Shown here: positions 48,536 to 56,890 of the stretch, piece after piece
Numbering within the stretch: position 1 is the stretch's first letter
How the letters are laid out: the number at the start of each line of letters is the position of its first letter
From: Qipengyuania flavescens
Lineage (GTDB): Bacteria; Pseudomonadota; Alphaproteobacteria; Sphingomonadales; Sphingomonadaceae
Assembly: GCF_029688735.1 (NCBI RefSeq)
Contig: NZ_JARULD010000003.1
Span: forward strand, 1-64,000
Direction of reading: 5' to 3'
DNA: 64,000 nucleotides
Notes under the pieces: model-generated
Databases searched by the model: none
What the model was told of the DNA's origin: nothing
What the model saw: only the letters and a program-made list of their open reading frames with translations
Position numbers and translations under genes: made by a program

Positions 48536-49486
48536 TCAGGCGCCCATCAGATCGGTGAAGCGGCCATGTTTGCGGTAGCGCACCATCCATTTGTCGAGGA
48601 ACAGTCCGATCGGCTTGGGCTCGATCCCCAGCTTCGCGAAACCCGGGAAGTCGCCCGAAACTACATTGCCCTGCTGGAGCAGCTTCCACTGGTCGCTCGA
48701 CATCGGCGTGCCCGGTAGCGCGGCAAACGCGCCCGAGACCGGATCGGGCATCGGCAGGAATGTACGCTTGCGGCCCTGTGCGGCGGCGATCCGGCGGTTG
48801 ATTTCCAGCATAGTGAGCTTCTCCGGCCCGCCCAGCTCATAGGTCTTGCCGCCATGCGCCGCCGGGTCTTCGGCCGCGCGGGCGCAGGCTTCGGCAACAT
48901 CGTCGACATAGACCAGCTGCAATTTGCTGTCTGGCGCAAACACCGGCAGAACCGGTAGGCGCGCGATCAGCCCGCCGAACATGTTGAGGAACTCGTCATC
49001 CTTGCCGAACAGGATAGAGGGACGCAGGATCGTCGCCTTGGGGAACGCCGCCATAACGCGCTCCTCGCCCAGTTTCTTCGCCTCGGCGTATGCGATCTCA
49101 GTTTCCTCGTCCGGTTCCGCCGCGATCGCGCTCACGTGGACGAAAGCGCTCGCGCCTTGCGCCTTGGCAGCCTCGGCCATCCAGCCCGGGCTCTCGCCCA
49201 TGAGCTTGTAGAGATCGCCCTCGAAGCTGCCAACCAGATTGACGACCGCATCTGCACCTTCGATGCAGCGCTCCACGCTCTGCCGGTCGGTCGCATCGCA
49301 GCGCGCGAATTGCAGCTGGCCGAGATTGGCGAGCGGCTTCAGCGTGAAGGCCTTTTCAGGGTTGCGACTGGCGATCCGGACGCGCGCCCCGCGCTCCAGC
49401 ATAGCCTGCGCCACGTAATTGCCGATGAAGCCGCTGCCGCCCATCAGCACCACGAGCTTGCCGTTCAACGCACTGCTTTTCGCCAT
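48536..49486 (-). CDS. NDUFA9-like NAD(P)-binding epimerase-family protein
   Basis: 316 aa from the ATG at 49486 (MAKSSALNGKLVVLMGGSGF); an extension to 49537 lacks family similarity. Rossmann motif VVLMGGSGFIGNYVAQAML. Further blocks VNLVGSFEGDLYKLM, HVSAIAAEPDEETEIAYAEA and ILRPSILFGKDDEFLN with the SDR-like Tyr/Lys region only partly kept, as in NDUFA9-type proteins associated with respiratory complex I in alphaproteobacteria. Its role in complex I here is by family only. It is convergent with the serine hydrolase, 4 bp apart. Confidence 0.87.
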   Translation of the reverse strand: MAKSSALNGKLVVLMGGSGFIGNYVAQAMLERGARVRIASRNPEKAFTLKPLANLGQLQFARCDATDRQSVERCIEGADAVVNLVGSFEGDLYKLMGESPGWMAEAAKAQGASAFVHVSAIAAEPDEETEIAYAEAKKLGEERVMAAFPKATILRPSILFGKDDEFLNMFGGLIARLPVLPVFAPDSKLQLVYVDDVAEACARAAEDPAAHGGKTYELGGPEKLTMLEINRRIAAAQGRKRTFLPMPDPVSGAFAALPGTPMSSDQWKLLQQGNVVSGDFPGFAKLGIEPKPIGLFLDKWMVRYRKHGRFTDLMGA

Positions 49487-49678
49487 CGTTACTGCCTGTG
49501 TCCGGATCGTAAGAATTGTCGCTGCGCCCCTAGCCACAACCCGCGCCGCGCCGCAAGCGTTCCGAGGGACGGAACGCCTTGGGGGGGCATGCGATTGCAG
49601 TTGACAAGAATCGCCCCCCTTCGCTAGTGGCGCGCTCCTACCCGCGGACCGGCGCAGACGACCGGCTGCCGCATGTGT

Positions 49679-49765
49679 GCCCAGATGGCGGAATTGGTAG
49701 ACGCACCGTCTTCAGGTGGCGGCGCTCGCAAGGGCGTGGAGGTTCGAGTCCTCTTCTGGGCACCA
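49679..49765 (+). tRNA. tRNA-Leu(CAG)
   Basis: 87 bases. Acceptor stem GCCCAGA pairs with TCTGGGC (7 bp), discriminator A and an encoded CCA (49763-49765). The D-arm has the leucine-type AATTGGTAGACGC; the anticodon stem CCGTC/GGCGG encloses loop TTCAGGT with anticodon CAG. The long variable arm (CGCTCGCAAGGGCG) is class II, as expected for leucine. T-arm GGTTCGAGTCC. Its 3' end is the probable integration site of the downstream element. Confidence 0.97.
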
Positions 49766-49882
49766 TTTGTTCTTCTCACGTTCTCCCAAATAATCTATAA
49801 AACCCGCAGAAATCCTTGGGATTTGGCCCTTGGATCGTTCCGGATCGTCCCGCCTGTTCTCGGGGGTTCCAGACACTTTTGT

Positions 49883-49912
49883 GGGCCTTTTGAGGCCGTT
49901 TCGCAAAGGCCC
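49883..49912 (+). promoter_or_regulatory. Hairpin in the integrase leader
   Basis: GGGCCTTT (49883-49890) and AAAGGCCC (49905-49912) pair over 8 bp, and a further AAAAGGCCCCC lies just before the integrase ATG. It could modulate integrase expression or mark recombinase arm sites; function not shown. The rest of 49766-49930 has no gene. Confidence 0.3.
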
Positions 49913-49930
49913 AGATGAAAAGGCCCCCAC

Positions 49931-51154
49931 ATGCCTCTGACAGATACTCGCCTCCGCGCTCTCAAGCCCAAGGATAAGCCGTACAAGGTAGCCGACGAGC
50001 GCGGCCTATATGTTGAGGTCACGCCGACCGGCGGCAAACTTTGGCGATTCCGATACCGGATCGGCGGCGCGCAAAAGAAGCTCTGCATCGGTAGCTATCC
50101 AGACATCAGTCTCAAGCAAGCGCGAGACGAAGCCTACGAGGCCCGACGAGCTGTTGCTTCAGGGGGCGACCCGGCCTTTGAGAAGCGGAAGCGGAAAATC
50201 CGCGCCGAGTTCCTTTCTGCACAGACGTTCGAGGCAGTCGCACGTGAGTATATTGAACAGATGATGGTCCAGAATGGCCGTGCCGATGGCACGATCGTCA
50301 AGGCCAATTATTTCCTCGATAAGCTTGCGCCTGCCATCGGGAACCGACCCATCAACGAGATCGAGCCGTTCGAAGTCCTGGCTCCTCTCAAACGACTGGA
50401 AGCCACCGGTAAGCACGAGACTGCGAAGAAATGCCGCTCTTTCGCAGGCCGCGTGTTTCGCTACGGTGTTGCTACCACCCGCTGCAAATCCGATCCGACC
50501 AGTATGCTGAAGGGCGCTCTCGTAACGCCGAGAGCCACGCATTATGCAGCAATCCTCGAGCCCACCGAGCTAGGCGGGCTGCTGCGCGCAATCGACGACT
50601 TCACTGGCTACTTGGTGACGAAGTTAGCTTTGCAGATAGCGCCGCATGTGTTCGTGCGCCCTGGCGAACTCCGGCACGCCGAATGGCATGAGATCGACCT
50701 CGTCGATGGGGTCTGGAAGATCCCTGCCGGTAAAATGAAAGCGCGCCGAGCGCATGCCGTCCCGCTTTCCAAGCAGGTTAGAGGCTATCTCACTGATCTG
50801 GCCGAGATGCTCGGCCGCGAAGGATATGTTTTCCCATCTGCGCGCAGCTCCAAGCGTCCCATGAGTGAAAACACGCTCAATGCCGCATTCCGTCGCATGG
50901 GATACTCGAAAGAAGAAGTCACCGCGCACGGACTCCGTGCGACAGCATCGACATTCCTGAACGAGTCGGGCCTTTGGAATCCCGATGCGATCGAGCGTGC
51001 CCTGGCACATGGCGACAGCAATGTTGTGCGTGGCATCTACCATCGTGGCAAGCATTGGGACGAGCGCGTGCGAATGGCTCAATGGTGGAGCGACTACCTC
51101 GATGAGCTGCGGACAGGAGGAAAGGTCATCATGGGGAAGTTTGCGAAGGGTTGA
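49931..51154 (+). CDS. Tyrosine-type site-specific integrase (P4-like, DUF4102 N-terminus)
   Basis: 407 aa. The N-terminal 90 residues are the DUF4102/Arm-binding domain (TDTRLRALKPKDKPYKVADE, then GLYVEV, WRFRYRIGG, LCIGSYPDISLKQARDEAYE). A SAM-like core-binding region (about 100-200) is followed by the catalytic domain: Arg in FVRPGELRHAEW, Lys near KMKARRAHAVPL, HGLR in TAHGLRATAST, and LAHG with the terminal Tyr in VVRGIYHRG. All catalytic residues are present, so it may be active. It lies just downstream of tRNA-Leu, the usual layout of tRNA-targeting integrases. Confidence 0.96.
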   Translation: MPLTDTRLRALKPKDKPYKVADERGLYVEVTPTGGKLWRFRYRIGGAQKKLCIGSYPDISLKQARDEAYEARRAVASGGDPAFEKRKRKIRAEFLSAQTFEAVAREYIEQMMVQNGRADGTIVKANYFLDKLAPAIGNRPINEIEPFEVLAPLKRLEATGKHETAKKCRSFAGRVFRYGVATTRCKSDPTSMLKGALVTPRATHYAAILEPTELGGLLRAIDDFTGYLVTKLALQIAPHVFVRPGELRHAEWHEIDLVDGVWKIPAGKMKARRAHAVPLSKQVRGYLTDLAEMLGREGYVFPSARSSKRPMSENTLNAAFRRMGYSKEEVTAHGLRATASTFLNESGLWNPDAIERALAHGDSNVVRGIYHRGKHWDERVRMAQWWSDYLDELRTGGKVIMGKFAKG

Positions 51155-51174
51155 TCGGGAGATCGAATTTCTTC

Positions 51175-51279
51175 TCAGCCAATGCAGGATTGAAGGCTCA
51201 GGATCAGCCCTATCAGGGACACTGACGCCAGCACGGCGAACTCAATTCTGATGCCCCAGATTCGAAGCCAATTCCGCAT
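51175..51279 (-). CDS. 34-residue membrane peptide (predicted)
   Basis: Minus strand, ATG at 51279, beginning MRNWLRIWGIRIEFAVLASV and continuing with a hydrophobic segment (LIGLILSL). A possible GAGG site lies 9 bases upstream. It starts 12 bp after the stop of the 64-residue protein gene and could be the third gene of that operon. Real coding is uncertain; no family recognised. Confidence 0.4.
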   Translation of the reverse strand: MRNWLRIWGIRIEFAVLASVSLIGLILSLQSCIG

Positions 51280-51290
51280 CGTGCCGAGCC

Positions 51291-51485
51291 TCAGTTCGTA
51301 GAGCTTTGGCAGCTAAGTTGATCGAAGCGCTCAGCAACAGTCTTCCACGTTGCTATGCCTGCCTCGTCCCCTTCGTTGGATAGCCGCTGGATTTGCTGCG
51401 CGATATACGCGGTTCCCTCTTCGCCATGGTTCTTTTCGACCCAGAGCGCGACGGCCCACAATTCCTGATCGCGGTTCAGCACCAT
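51291..51485 (-). CDS. Small conserved protein of sphingomonad mobile elements (DUF6961-like)
   Basis: 64 aa with GGGAG nine bases before its start. MVLNRDQELWAVALWVEKNH, then EEGTAYIAQQIQRLSNEGDE and AGIATWKTVAERFDQL resemble short helical proteins, possibly DUF6961, found beside SNase genes in sphingomonad elements; the family name is from memory. It overlaps the 3' end of the nuclease gene by 10 bp, so they are coupled. Function unknown. Confidence 0.7.
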   Translation of the reverse strand: MVLNRDQELWAVALWVEKNHGEEGTAYIAQQIQRLSNEGDEAGIATWKTVAERFDQLSCQSSTN

Positions 51486-52027
51486 GGTTCACGTCTCCCG
51501 ATCCAGGTTCGCGCCAGGCCTTCGCTGACCAGCTGATCGCCAAGCGAGCGGCCGCCGCGCGTTACAACCCGCAACTTGCGACCGTACTGATCCTCGTCTC
51601 TGCTACCGATGGTCCTCAGTTCAAAGGGCCCGTCATTGAGCAATTCGACAAGGCGGTGCGTCGCACGTATGCCAAGTTGGTATTCATAGTCGCAACGAGG
51701 CTCGCTAATCTCGGGAGTGTCGATGTCGGCAATGCGGATCTTCACGCCATCAAGCCAGAAAGTATCTCCATCCACGACGCATGTGCGCCGGATGGATCCG
51801 CAGATGTCGAACTGTGGGGAGCTCGCTTGCTGGATTAAAGCCTGAGGCTGCTGATCGTCGTTAGCAAGGCTGGCATCATGGACTGGCCAGTTGAGTGCCA
51901 GCATCCCTCCAGCAAATACGATCGCGAATGCTCCCAAACCCAATGCGATCTCCTTTCTCAGCTTCCGGCGCTTTTTTGCCTTCAACGCCTTGCGAAAGTC
52001 GAACGGCTCACTGGGGGTCTCACTCAC
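51476..52027 (-). CDS. Membrane-anchored staphylococcal-nuclease-like protein
   Basis: 183 aa. A basic N-terminus (KALKAKKRRKLRKE) precedes one transmembrane helix (residues about 27-47), leaving the nuclease domain outside the cytoplasm. The SNase motifs are present: CVVDGDTFWLDGVKIRIADI-DTPEISEP with the calcium-site Asp and catalytic Arg, and SRDEDQYGRKLRVV with the second catalytic pair. Such thermonuclease-type genes are common in mobile elements of sphingomonads and may process DNA during transfer; that role is inferred. Transcribed away from the lytic transglycosylase-primase side of the element. Confidence 0.9.
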   Translation of the reverse strand: MSETPSEPFDFRKALKAKKRRKLRKEIALGLGAFAIVFAGGMLALNWPVHDASLANDDQQPQALIQQASSPQFDICGSIRRTCVVDGDTFWLDGVKIRIADIDTPEISEPRCDYEYQLGIRATHRLVELLNDGPFELRTIGSRDEDQYGRKLRVVTRGGRSLGDQLVSEGLARTWIGRREPWC

Positions 52028-52091
52028 TAGCGTTGTCCGTCTTCATTCCGGCACATGACTTCAGACAATAGCCGGAAATCAGGCAGTTTCG

Positions 52092-52676
52092 TCAATTGTA
52101 CGTACCAATTGCTTGCCAACGTCCCAACACGGACCGGACATATTGCGGCGTTTCACCATTGTTGGGAATGCCGCGTGATCGGGAGACGGCACCTGGGCCA
52201 GCATTGTAAGCTGCCAAGGCTAGGTGGACCGCGTCGAACCGGTCCAACATATCGCGAAGGTACCTGGCGCCACCGTCGATCGATGCAAGAGGGTCATGAC
52301 GGTTCCGGACGCCCAGTTCTCGCGCCGTGGCCGGCATAAGCTGAGCCAGCCCGGCAGCACCGGCTGGACTCACAGCCATCGGATTGAAGCGGGATTCAGC
52401 CCAGATGAGAGCCCGAAGCAGGTTGGTCGGAAGCCCGTACCGGCGCTCGGCCTCGGCTATTGCCGCCATATACAGGCCTTCTCGGTAGGACACGTTTGCT
52501 GGCCCGGCCTGGTAGATTGCAGGAAGATATTCCCTTGCCGGCTGCTGGTCCGCCTTCGGCGGAACGATTGCGTGCTCGAACAAGGTGAAACCCTGGGCGC
52601 GGACTTGCTGTGAGGAGGTCGCGATCATTCCTAAACAGGCGAACGCTATCGCGGTCCGACGATTGAGGCGGGTCAT
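52092..52676 (-). CDS. Lytic transglycosylase (SLT domain), VirB1/TrbN-like
   Basis: 194 aa from the ATG at 52676 (MTRLNRRTAIAFACLGMIAT), with a signal peptide of about 28 residues. The SLT domain has catalytic Glu in LLRALIWAESRFNPMAVSPA, followed by GAAGLAQLMPATARELG and LALAAYNAGPGAV. It cleaves peptidoglycan glycan strands with anhydro-muramyl ends. In integrative elements such enzymes locally open the wall for a type IV secretion channel, which fits the setting. Longer in-frame starts to 52934 overlap the divergent primase gene and are rejected. Confidence 0.93.
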   Translation of the reverse strand: MTRLNRRTAIAFACLGMIATSSQQVRAQGFTLFEHAIVPPKADQQPAREYLPAIYQAGPANVSYREGLYMAAIAEAERRYGLPTNLLRALIWAESRFNPMAVSPAGAAGLAQLMPATARELGVRNRHDPLASIDGGARYLRDMLDRFDAVHLALAAYNAGPGAVSRSRGIPNNGETPQYVRSVLGRWQAIGTYN

Positions 52677-52814
52677 CTCGAGTGGTGCTCCATTGATTCG
52701 AATCGAGATAGAACATAAGTAGAACATATGCCTGTAGGAAAGCAGCGAATGCCTGCCTTTGGGAGAGAAGAGGAACGCTGACGAGGGGGCCACTTTGCTT
52801 GCTGAGGAGCTCGC

Positions 52815-53723
52815 ATGTCCCTGTCTGACCAAGCTCATCCCAACCGGTCGCTTGCCGAGACCGCCCGTCGCATTTGCGAATCGCGAGGGGGCAAATGGTC
52901 CGGCACAAAGGGCATGGCCTGCTGCCCTGCGCATGATGACCGCACGCCGTCACTCGGTGTGTCGCTCGGCCAAAAGGCCATCCTCTTCCACTGTTTCGCG
53001 GGATGCGATCAGCAGAGCGTGCTGGCTGCTCTGGCGAGAGAAGGTGTCGACGTAACCTCGCTCTTTTCAGCTTCTGCGACTACCGAAGGTCCCGAGCAGA
53101 CCAGAACGCGCAAACCCTCGGCGGCAGCGCTGAGGATCTGGCGCGATGCACAGCCACTGCGTGCCAGTCCGGCAAAGGCATATCTTGAGAGCCGCGGCAT
53201 CCTCGCCGCATCGCCGGCGCTCCGCTTCCATCCACGAACGCCGCTTGGTCCGAAGGGATGCACCCGCTTTTTGCCTGCCATGATTGCGGCGGTCAGCCTC
53301 GACGAGGGGCCGATCGCCATCCATCGCACGTTCCTTTCGGGCAATGCCAAGGCCGAATTCGACAAACCGAAGCGCGCGCTCGGCGCGCTGGGTGAAGCTG
53401 CTGTCCGTCTCTTCGCTCCGGCCTCCGGCAAGCTCGGCCTCGCCGAGGGCATCGAGAGCGCGATGTCGGCCTATGCTCTCACCGGCATTCCCGTCTGGGC
53501 GACCCTTGGCAATGAGCGATTCGGCCTCGTCAGCGTGCCCGAGAGCGTGACCGAGCTTCATCTTTTCGTCGATCACGATGCTGGCGGCGAGCTGGCTGCA
53601 TCGCGTGGCATTGAAGCTCATGCCCGCGATGGGCGGACGATCCAGGTCCGCAATCCATCCTCACGCGATACCGACTGGAACGATGAACTCACAGCATGGC
53701 TGCGCCGCAAGGCGGCGCGGTAG
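52815..53723 (+). CDS. CHC2/Toprim primase-like protein of a mobile element
   Basis: 302 aa. Residues 30-65 form a zinc-ribbon-like region (ACCPAHDDRTPSL then FHCFAGCDQQSV), as in DnaG-type primases. From about residue 190 the Toprim fold shows GLAEGIESAMSAYALTG and LHLFVDHDAGGELAA with the acidic metal residues. Without a helicase part it matches the DUF7146/Toprim primase-like proteins of proteobacterial elements. Likely role: priming element DNA after transfer or replication. The methyltransferase remnant starts 75 bp downstream. Confidence 0.9.
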   Translation: MSLSDQAHPNRSLAETARRICESRGGKWSGTKGMACCPAHDDRTPSLGVSLGQKAILFHCFAGCDQQSVLAALAREGVDVTSLFSASATTEGPEQTRTRKPSAAALRIWRDAQPLRASPAKAYLESRGILAASPALRFHPRTPLGPKGCTRFLPAMIAAVSLDEGPIAIHRTFLSGNAKAEFDKPKRALGALGEAAVRLFAPASGKLGLAEGIESAMSAYALTGIPVWATLGNERFGLVSVPESVTELHLFVDHDAGGELAASRGIEAHARDGRTIQVRNPSSRDTDWNDELTAWLRRKAAR

Positions 53724-53798
53724 AGGAGAGAAGGCTTCTCGAATTCCTGATCCGGCAGAGGGCGTGTCCCGATGCCTTCATCAGGAGGACGAATTGCC

Positions 53799-54400
53799 AT
53801 GTTTCAATCAGACCTGTTTCCCGCCGGCGAGCAGTTTCCGTCAATGCCCCTGGCCTATGCCATCGGCACCCGAGTTGCCGCGCTTCTTGCTTCGGGACGT
53901 CACCTTTCCCGTGTCGATATCGCTGGCCTTTTCGCCGAAGAGACCGGTGTTCTGGACTGGGGAGGTGCCTGGACCATCGACGACTACAACAACGCGGTCG
54001 AGATCGGCGCACTGCTCTGGCTTCGGGAGTCCTCACGCATCGATCTGGCAACAAGCGTGCAAGAAGCCGACGCGCGGTTTGACTGGCTCGAAGCAGCCTT
54101 GCCGCCGCGGCACGTTCGCAGCGAAGCACAGGTCGAGCTCCAGCAGTTCTCGACCCCGCCAATGCTGACCTGGCTGATGGCAAAGGGCGCAGCTATCTCT
54201 GAGCACGACACGCTACTCGAACCGTCCGCCGGCAATGGCGCCCTCGCTCTCTGGGGCTGCCTCCAGAACGCTTCGCTGCTCCTCAACGAGATCGATCCGG
54301 CAAGAAGAGACGGTCTGGCCCATATCTTCCCTTCGGCCACGATCACTGCGCATGACGGGGAACTGATCGCCGACCTGCTTCGCGGCCCTGTTCCGTCGTC
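53799..54400 (+). pseudogene. Truncated N-terminal part of a strawberry-notch-type methyltransferase/helicase gene
   Basis: From the ATG at 53799 (AGGAGGA ten bases upstream) about 200 residues read normally: MFQSDLFPAGEQFPSMPLAY, then HDTLLEPSAGNGALALWGCL (a SAM-binding motif), LLLNEIDPARRDGLAHIFPS and the run into LLRGPVPSSV. In intact relatives a NPPF catalytic motif and a large helicase-like region should follow at this point; instead the sequence switches. Family assignment is from remembered element genes. The remainder of the gene, several kilobases in relatives, is missing, consistent with an internal deletion. Confidence 0.7.
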
Positions 54401-54580
54401 CGTGCCCGATACTGGGAGGCGGATTTCTACGTCCCACGAACGGCAAGGGCACGGCACTGGCTCGCCCAGGTGTCGGGACGCTTTATTGACCTGTTCGGGG
54501 ATCTGCGCCTGGTCGGGCGATTCTCGAATGGCGAAGCGATCTTCGAGCGCTCCCGATCCACCTGCGACATCGGGACCTGA
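54400..54580 (+). pseudogene. Unrecognised 3' gene fragment fused at the deletion point
   Basis: In another frame (frame of 54410) the sequence reads RYWEADFYVPRTARARHWLA, then FIDLFGDLRLVGRFSNGEAI and ends at a TGA at 54578-54580. This reads like the end of a real protein but has no start of its own. I do not recognise the family. It appears joined to the methyltransferase remnant by a deletion between about 54390 and 54410. Confidence 0.5.
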
Positions 54581-54636
54581 TCCTGCCTCATCCCTGTCCG
54601 CCGGGAGAGGCCCTTGGGCCGGTCGGGGCGCGCCGC

Positions 54637-54689
54637 AACCTGCGGCCCGTCGGCCCGTGTTGCCCGCGCCAGCCGCAGGGCCGCAGGTT
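54637..54689. repeat. 12-bp perfect inverted repeat in a GC-rich spacer
   Basis: AACCTGCGGCCC (54637-54648) and GGGCCGCAGGTT (54678-54689) are exact inverted copies separated by 29 bases. The whole interval 54581-54800 is extremely GC-rich, has no credible gene and ends with the ribosome site of the DUF2493 gene. Confidence 0.7.
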
Positions 54690-54800
54690 TCCCGCTGCGC
54701 GGTGCGTCACGCCCCTTGTCCCGGCCCTGATCGGGCTCCGGCGGACAGGACCGAGGCAATGGTGCCTCCTCTCCTTGTCCCCGCGATCAGGAGACACCCC

Positions 54801-55739
54801 ATGTACGACAGCTTCATCGACCAGTTGAGCGGCCTCGACCTTTCAGGCCTCAGCATCAGGTCAGCCCCCTTCAACGAGACCGACTTTCCCTGCGAGGACG
54901 CGATCGACCAGACGCTTGGCGCCGTATGGTCCGACCTTTTCGCGATGTTTTCCGATACGGCCCTGGAGGCTGATGCCGAGGACATTGCCTGGGGCGTGGT
55001 CAATCTCTTCCACCGCGCAGCCAGCCGCAAGTCGGCTCAGCTTGACCGGGCCAGCGACGAGATCCGGGTCCTCCTCGCATCAGCCGATGGCTCCGAAGTG
55101 CATTCGAGCAATCTTGAAGAGCAGGTTGAGCGCGCGCAGGCTGCCGAAGCGAGCATGCTGGCCTTCGAGCAGATGCGCGAGGCTGCGGCAGCACTCTATC
55201 GCGACGAGACCGGTTCCTCGTGGAAGCCCGTTTCCGGCTCGCGGACCAGTCATTCGCGCCACCTGACCTCGGCTGTGATTGATGCCCGCGATTTCCTCCG
55301 CGCACGTGCTGAGAACCGGCGTCACGCTCTGATTCCGGAAGGAACTCCGGTCGTTTTCGCCGGTGGTCGCCAGAGCTTCGAGAGCGCCGAGGATGCGAAG
55401 CGATATGCCGACAATATCTGGGCCACGCTGGACAAGGTTCGCGATGCAGTTCCCGATCTCTTCTTGGTCCATGGCGGCGACGGCAAGGGAGCCGATCGCT
55501 TGGCCGCGAGTTGGGCTGAACGCCGCGAAGTGCAGCAACTGACCTACTCGCTTGATCGTCGGCTTGGTGCCCGCGCCGGGTTCAAGCGCAACGAGCAAAT
55601 GCTTTCGCTCAATCCGCGTTATGTCGTCGCCTTTCCGGGCAATGGCGTCACCGAACGACTGGTGATCGATGCCAAGACGCGCCGGATCACCGTGGTCGAT
55701 CGCAGGACCGTCACGTCCGGATCCAAGACTAAGGGATAA
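54801..55739 (+). CDS. DUF2493 domain protein of mobile elements
   Basis: 312 aa from the ATG at 54801, with CAGGAGA eight bases upstream. The first 170 residues are helical with an acidic N-terminus. The DUF2493 domain lies at about residues 190-290: VVFAGGRQSFESAEDAKRYA, LVHGGDGKGADRLAASWAER and NEQMLSLNPRYVVAFPGNG, a Rossmann-like nucleotide-binding pattern (SLOG-related). Homologues are frequent in sphingomonad plasmids and integrative elements; function unknown, possibly nucleotide-sensing. An uninterrupted frame links it to the upstream remnant by chance, so a single long product would be an annotation error. Confidence 0.88.
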   Translation: MYDSFIDQLSGLDLSGLSIRSAPFNETDFPCEDAIDQTLGAVWSDLFAMFSDTALEADAEDIAWGVVNLFHRAASRKSAQLDRASDEIRVLLASADGSEVHSSNLEEQVERAQAAEASMLAFEQMREAAAALYRDETGSSWKPVSGSRTSHSRHLTSAVIDARDFLRARAENRRHALIPEGTPVVFAGGRQSFESAEDAKRYADNIWATLDKVRDAVPDLFLVHGGDGKGADRLAASWAERREVQQLTYSLDRRLGARAGFKRNEQMLSLNPRYVVAFPGNGVTERLVIDAKTRRITVVDRRTVTSGSKTKG

Positions 55740-55869
55740 TAGCCTGTTGGTCGCCGCAGCATTTCTACCATCGGTTAGCTGCGGCGATCATCACAGATGA
55801 TCGTCGTCGAATGCCTTTTCGGTTGGAGAGGGGATTTCTTGGAAAGGCATCTCGGGGTATCAGCCTCGC

Positions 55870-56823
55870 ATGCATCACGCCGACTCCAATCCGCTCGCCC
55901 ATGACCACAACTTCCTGAGCGCCTCGCACGACGCCCATGAGCGGCGCACGCGTTATGTCGTTGCCTTGACCGCCGCGATGATGGTGGTCGAAATCGTCGC
56001 TGGCCTGTGGACCGGATCGATGGCGCTTCTCGCCGATGGTATCCACATGGCGACCCATGCAGGTGCCTTGGGGGTCGCGGCCTTCGCCTACTGGTTTGCC
56101 AGGCGCCATGCGAACAACCCGCGTTTCACATTCGGTACCGGCAAGGTGGGCGACCTCGCCGGCTTCGCGAGCGCGCTTGTCCTCGCCATCTTCGCAATCG
56201 GGATCGCGGTTGAATCGGCTCAAAGGTTCGTCAGCCCGCTCACGATTGCCTATACCGAGGCGATCTGGATCGCCGTGCTCGGCCTTGTGGTGAACCTCGC
56301 GAGTGCCTGGCTGCTTGGTGCCGATCATCACCATGGGCATGATCACGACCATCATCATCACCACCACCATGCGCATGCCGATAACAATCTGCGCTCCGCC
56401 TATTTCCACGTGCTTGCCGATGCCCTGACCTCGGTCCTGGCTATCGTGGCCCTTCTCGCCGGCATGTACCTCGGCTGGGCATGGATGGACGCGGCAATGG
56501 GGCTGGTGGGTGCATTCGTGATCGGGCGCTGGTCATGGTCACTGCTGCGCGATACCGCTGCCGTGCTTGTGGACGCCGAAGCGGCCTCTCAACGGTACAC
56601 AGAGGTGCGCGAGGCGCTCGAGGACCGGGACGCCGCGATCGGCGATCTGCACATCTGGCGGATCGGCCCTGGCAAGTATGCGGTCATCGCCTCGCTCATC
56701 GCCGGTGATCCGCTCGCGCCCGACCATTATGCGAGCCGACTTTCAGAGCATGCGGAATATGTGCACGTCACGATCGAAGTGCATCGCTGTGAGCATCCCC
56801 ATCCCGAGCTTCGCGCAGCCTGA
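55870..56823 (+). CDS. dmeF: CDF-family metal exporter, DmeF-like
   Basis: 317 aa, six transmembrane helices. Metal-site pattern in helix 2: SMALLADGIHMATHAGALGV, and in helix 5 FHVLADALTSVLAIVALLAG. A very His-rich loop (about residues 151-170) lies between helices 4 and 5. The DGxHMxTHxxAL pattern resembles DmeF cobalt/nickel exporters rather than zinc CzcD; assignment is by memory of motifs. A cytoplasmic domain follows (LHIWRIGPGKYAVIASLIA). It exports divalent metal in exchange for protons. It may form its own transcription unit ahead of the czc operon. Confidence 0.85.
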   Translation: MHHADSNPLAHDHNFLSASHDAHERRTRYVVALTAAMMVVEIVAGLWTGSMALLADGIHMATHAGALGVAAFAYWFARRHANNPRFTFGTGKVGDLAGFASALVLAIFAIGIAVESAQRFVSPLTIAYTEAIWIAVLGLVVNLASAWLLGADHHHGHDHDHHHHHHHAHADNNLRSAYFHVLADALTSVLAIVALLAGMYLGWAWMDAAMGLVGAFVIGRWSWSLLRDTAAVLVDAEAASQRYTEVREALEDRDAAIGDLHIWRIGPGKYAVIASLIAGDPLAPDHYASRLSEHAEYVHVTIEVHRCEHPHPELRAA

Positions 56824-56847
56824 TCGTCCCGTTCTTGCAAGGCCGAA

Positions 56848-56890
56848 ACAGTATTCGAGGACTGTTATACTGTAACAAACGACTTATACT
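56848..56890 (+). promoter_or_regulatory. Candidate promoter/operator region before the czc operon
   Basis: The interval 56824-56947 is much richer in A+T than its flanks. It has a dyad ACAGTA (56848-56853) / TACTGT (56868-56873) overlapping a -10-like TATACT at 56866-56871, and a second TATACT at 56885-56890. No good -35 is visible at 17 bp. This would suit a metal-responsive regulator, not seen in the window. Confidence 0.4.

Noticed and set aside
53772-55739. A single 655-residue protein joining methyltransferase and DUF2493 parts
   Set aside because: The middle third is low-complexity Ser/Pro/Arg-rich translation of a non-coding GC-rich spacer; the DUF2493 part has its own start and ribosome site.
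56334-56390. A short run of CAT/CAC repeats resembling a tandem repeat or CRISPR-like unit
   Set aside because: It encodes the His-rich loop of the CDF transporter; no spacer-repeat pattern is present.
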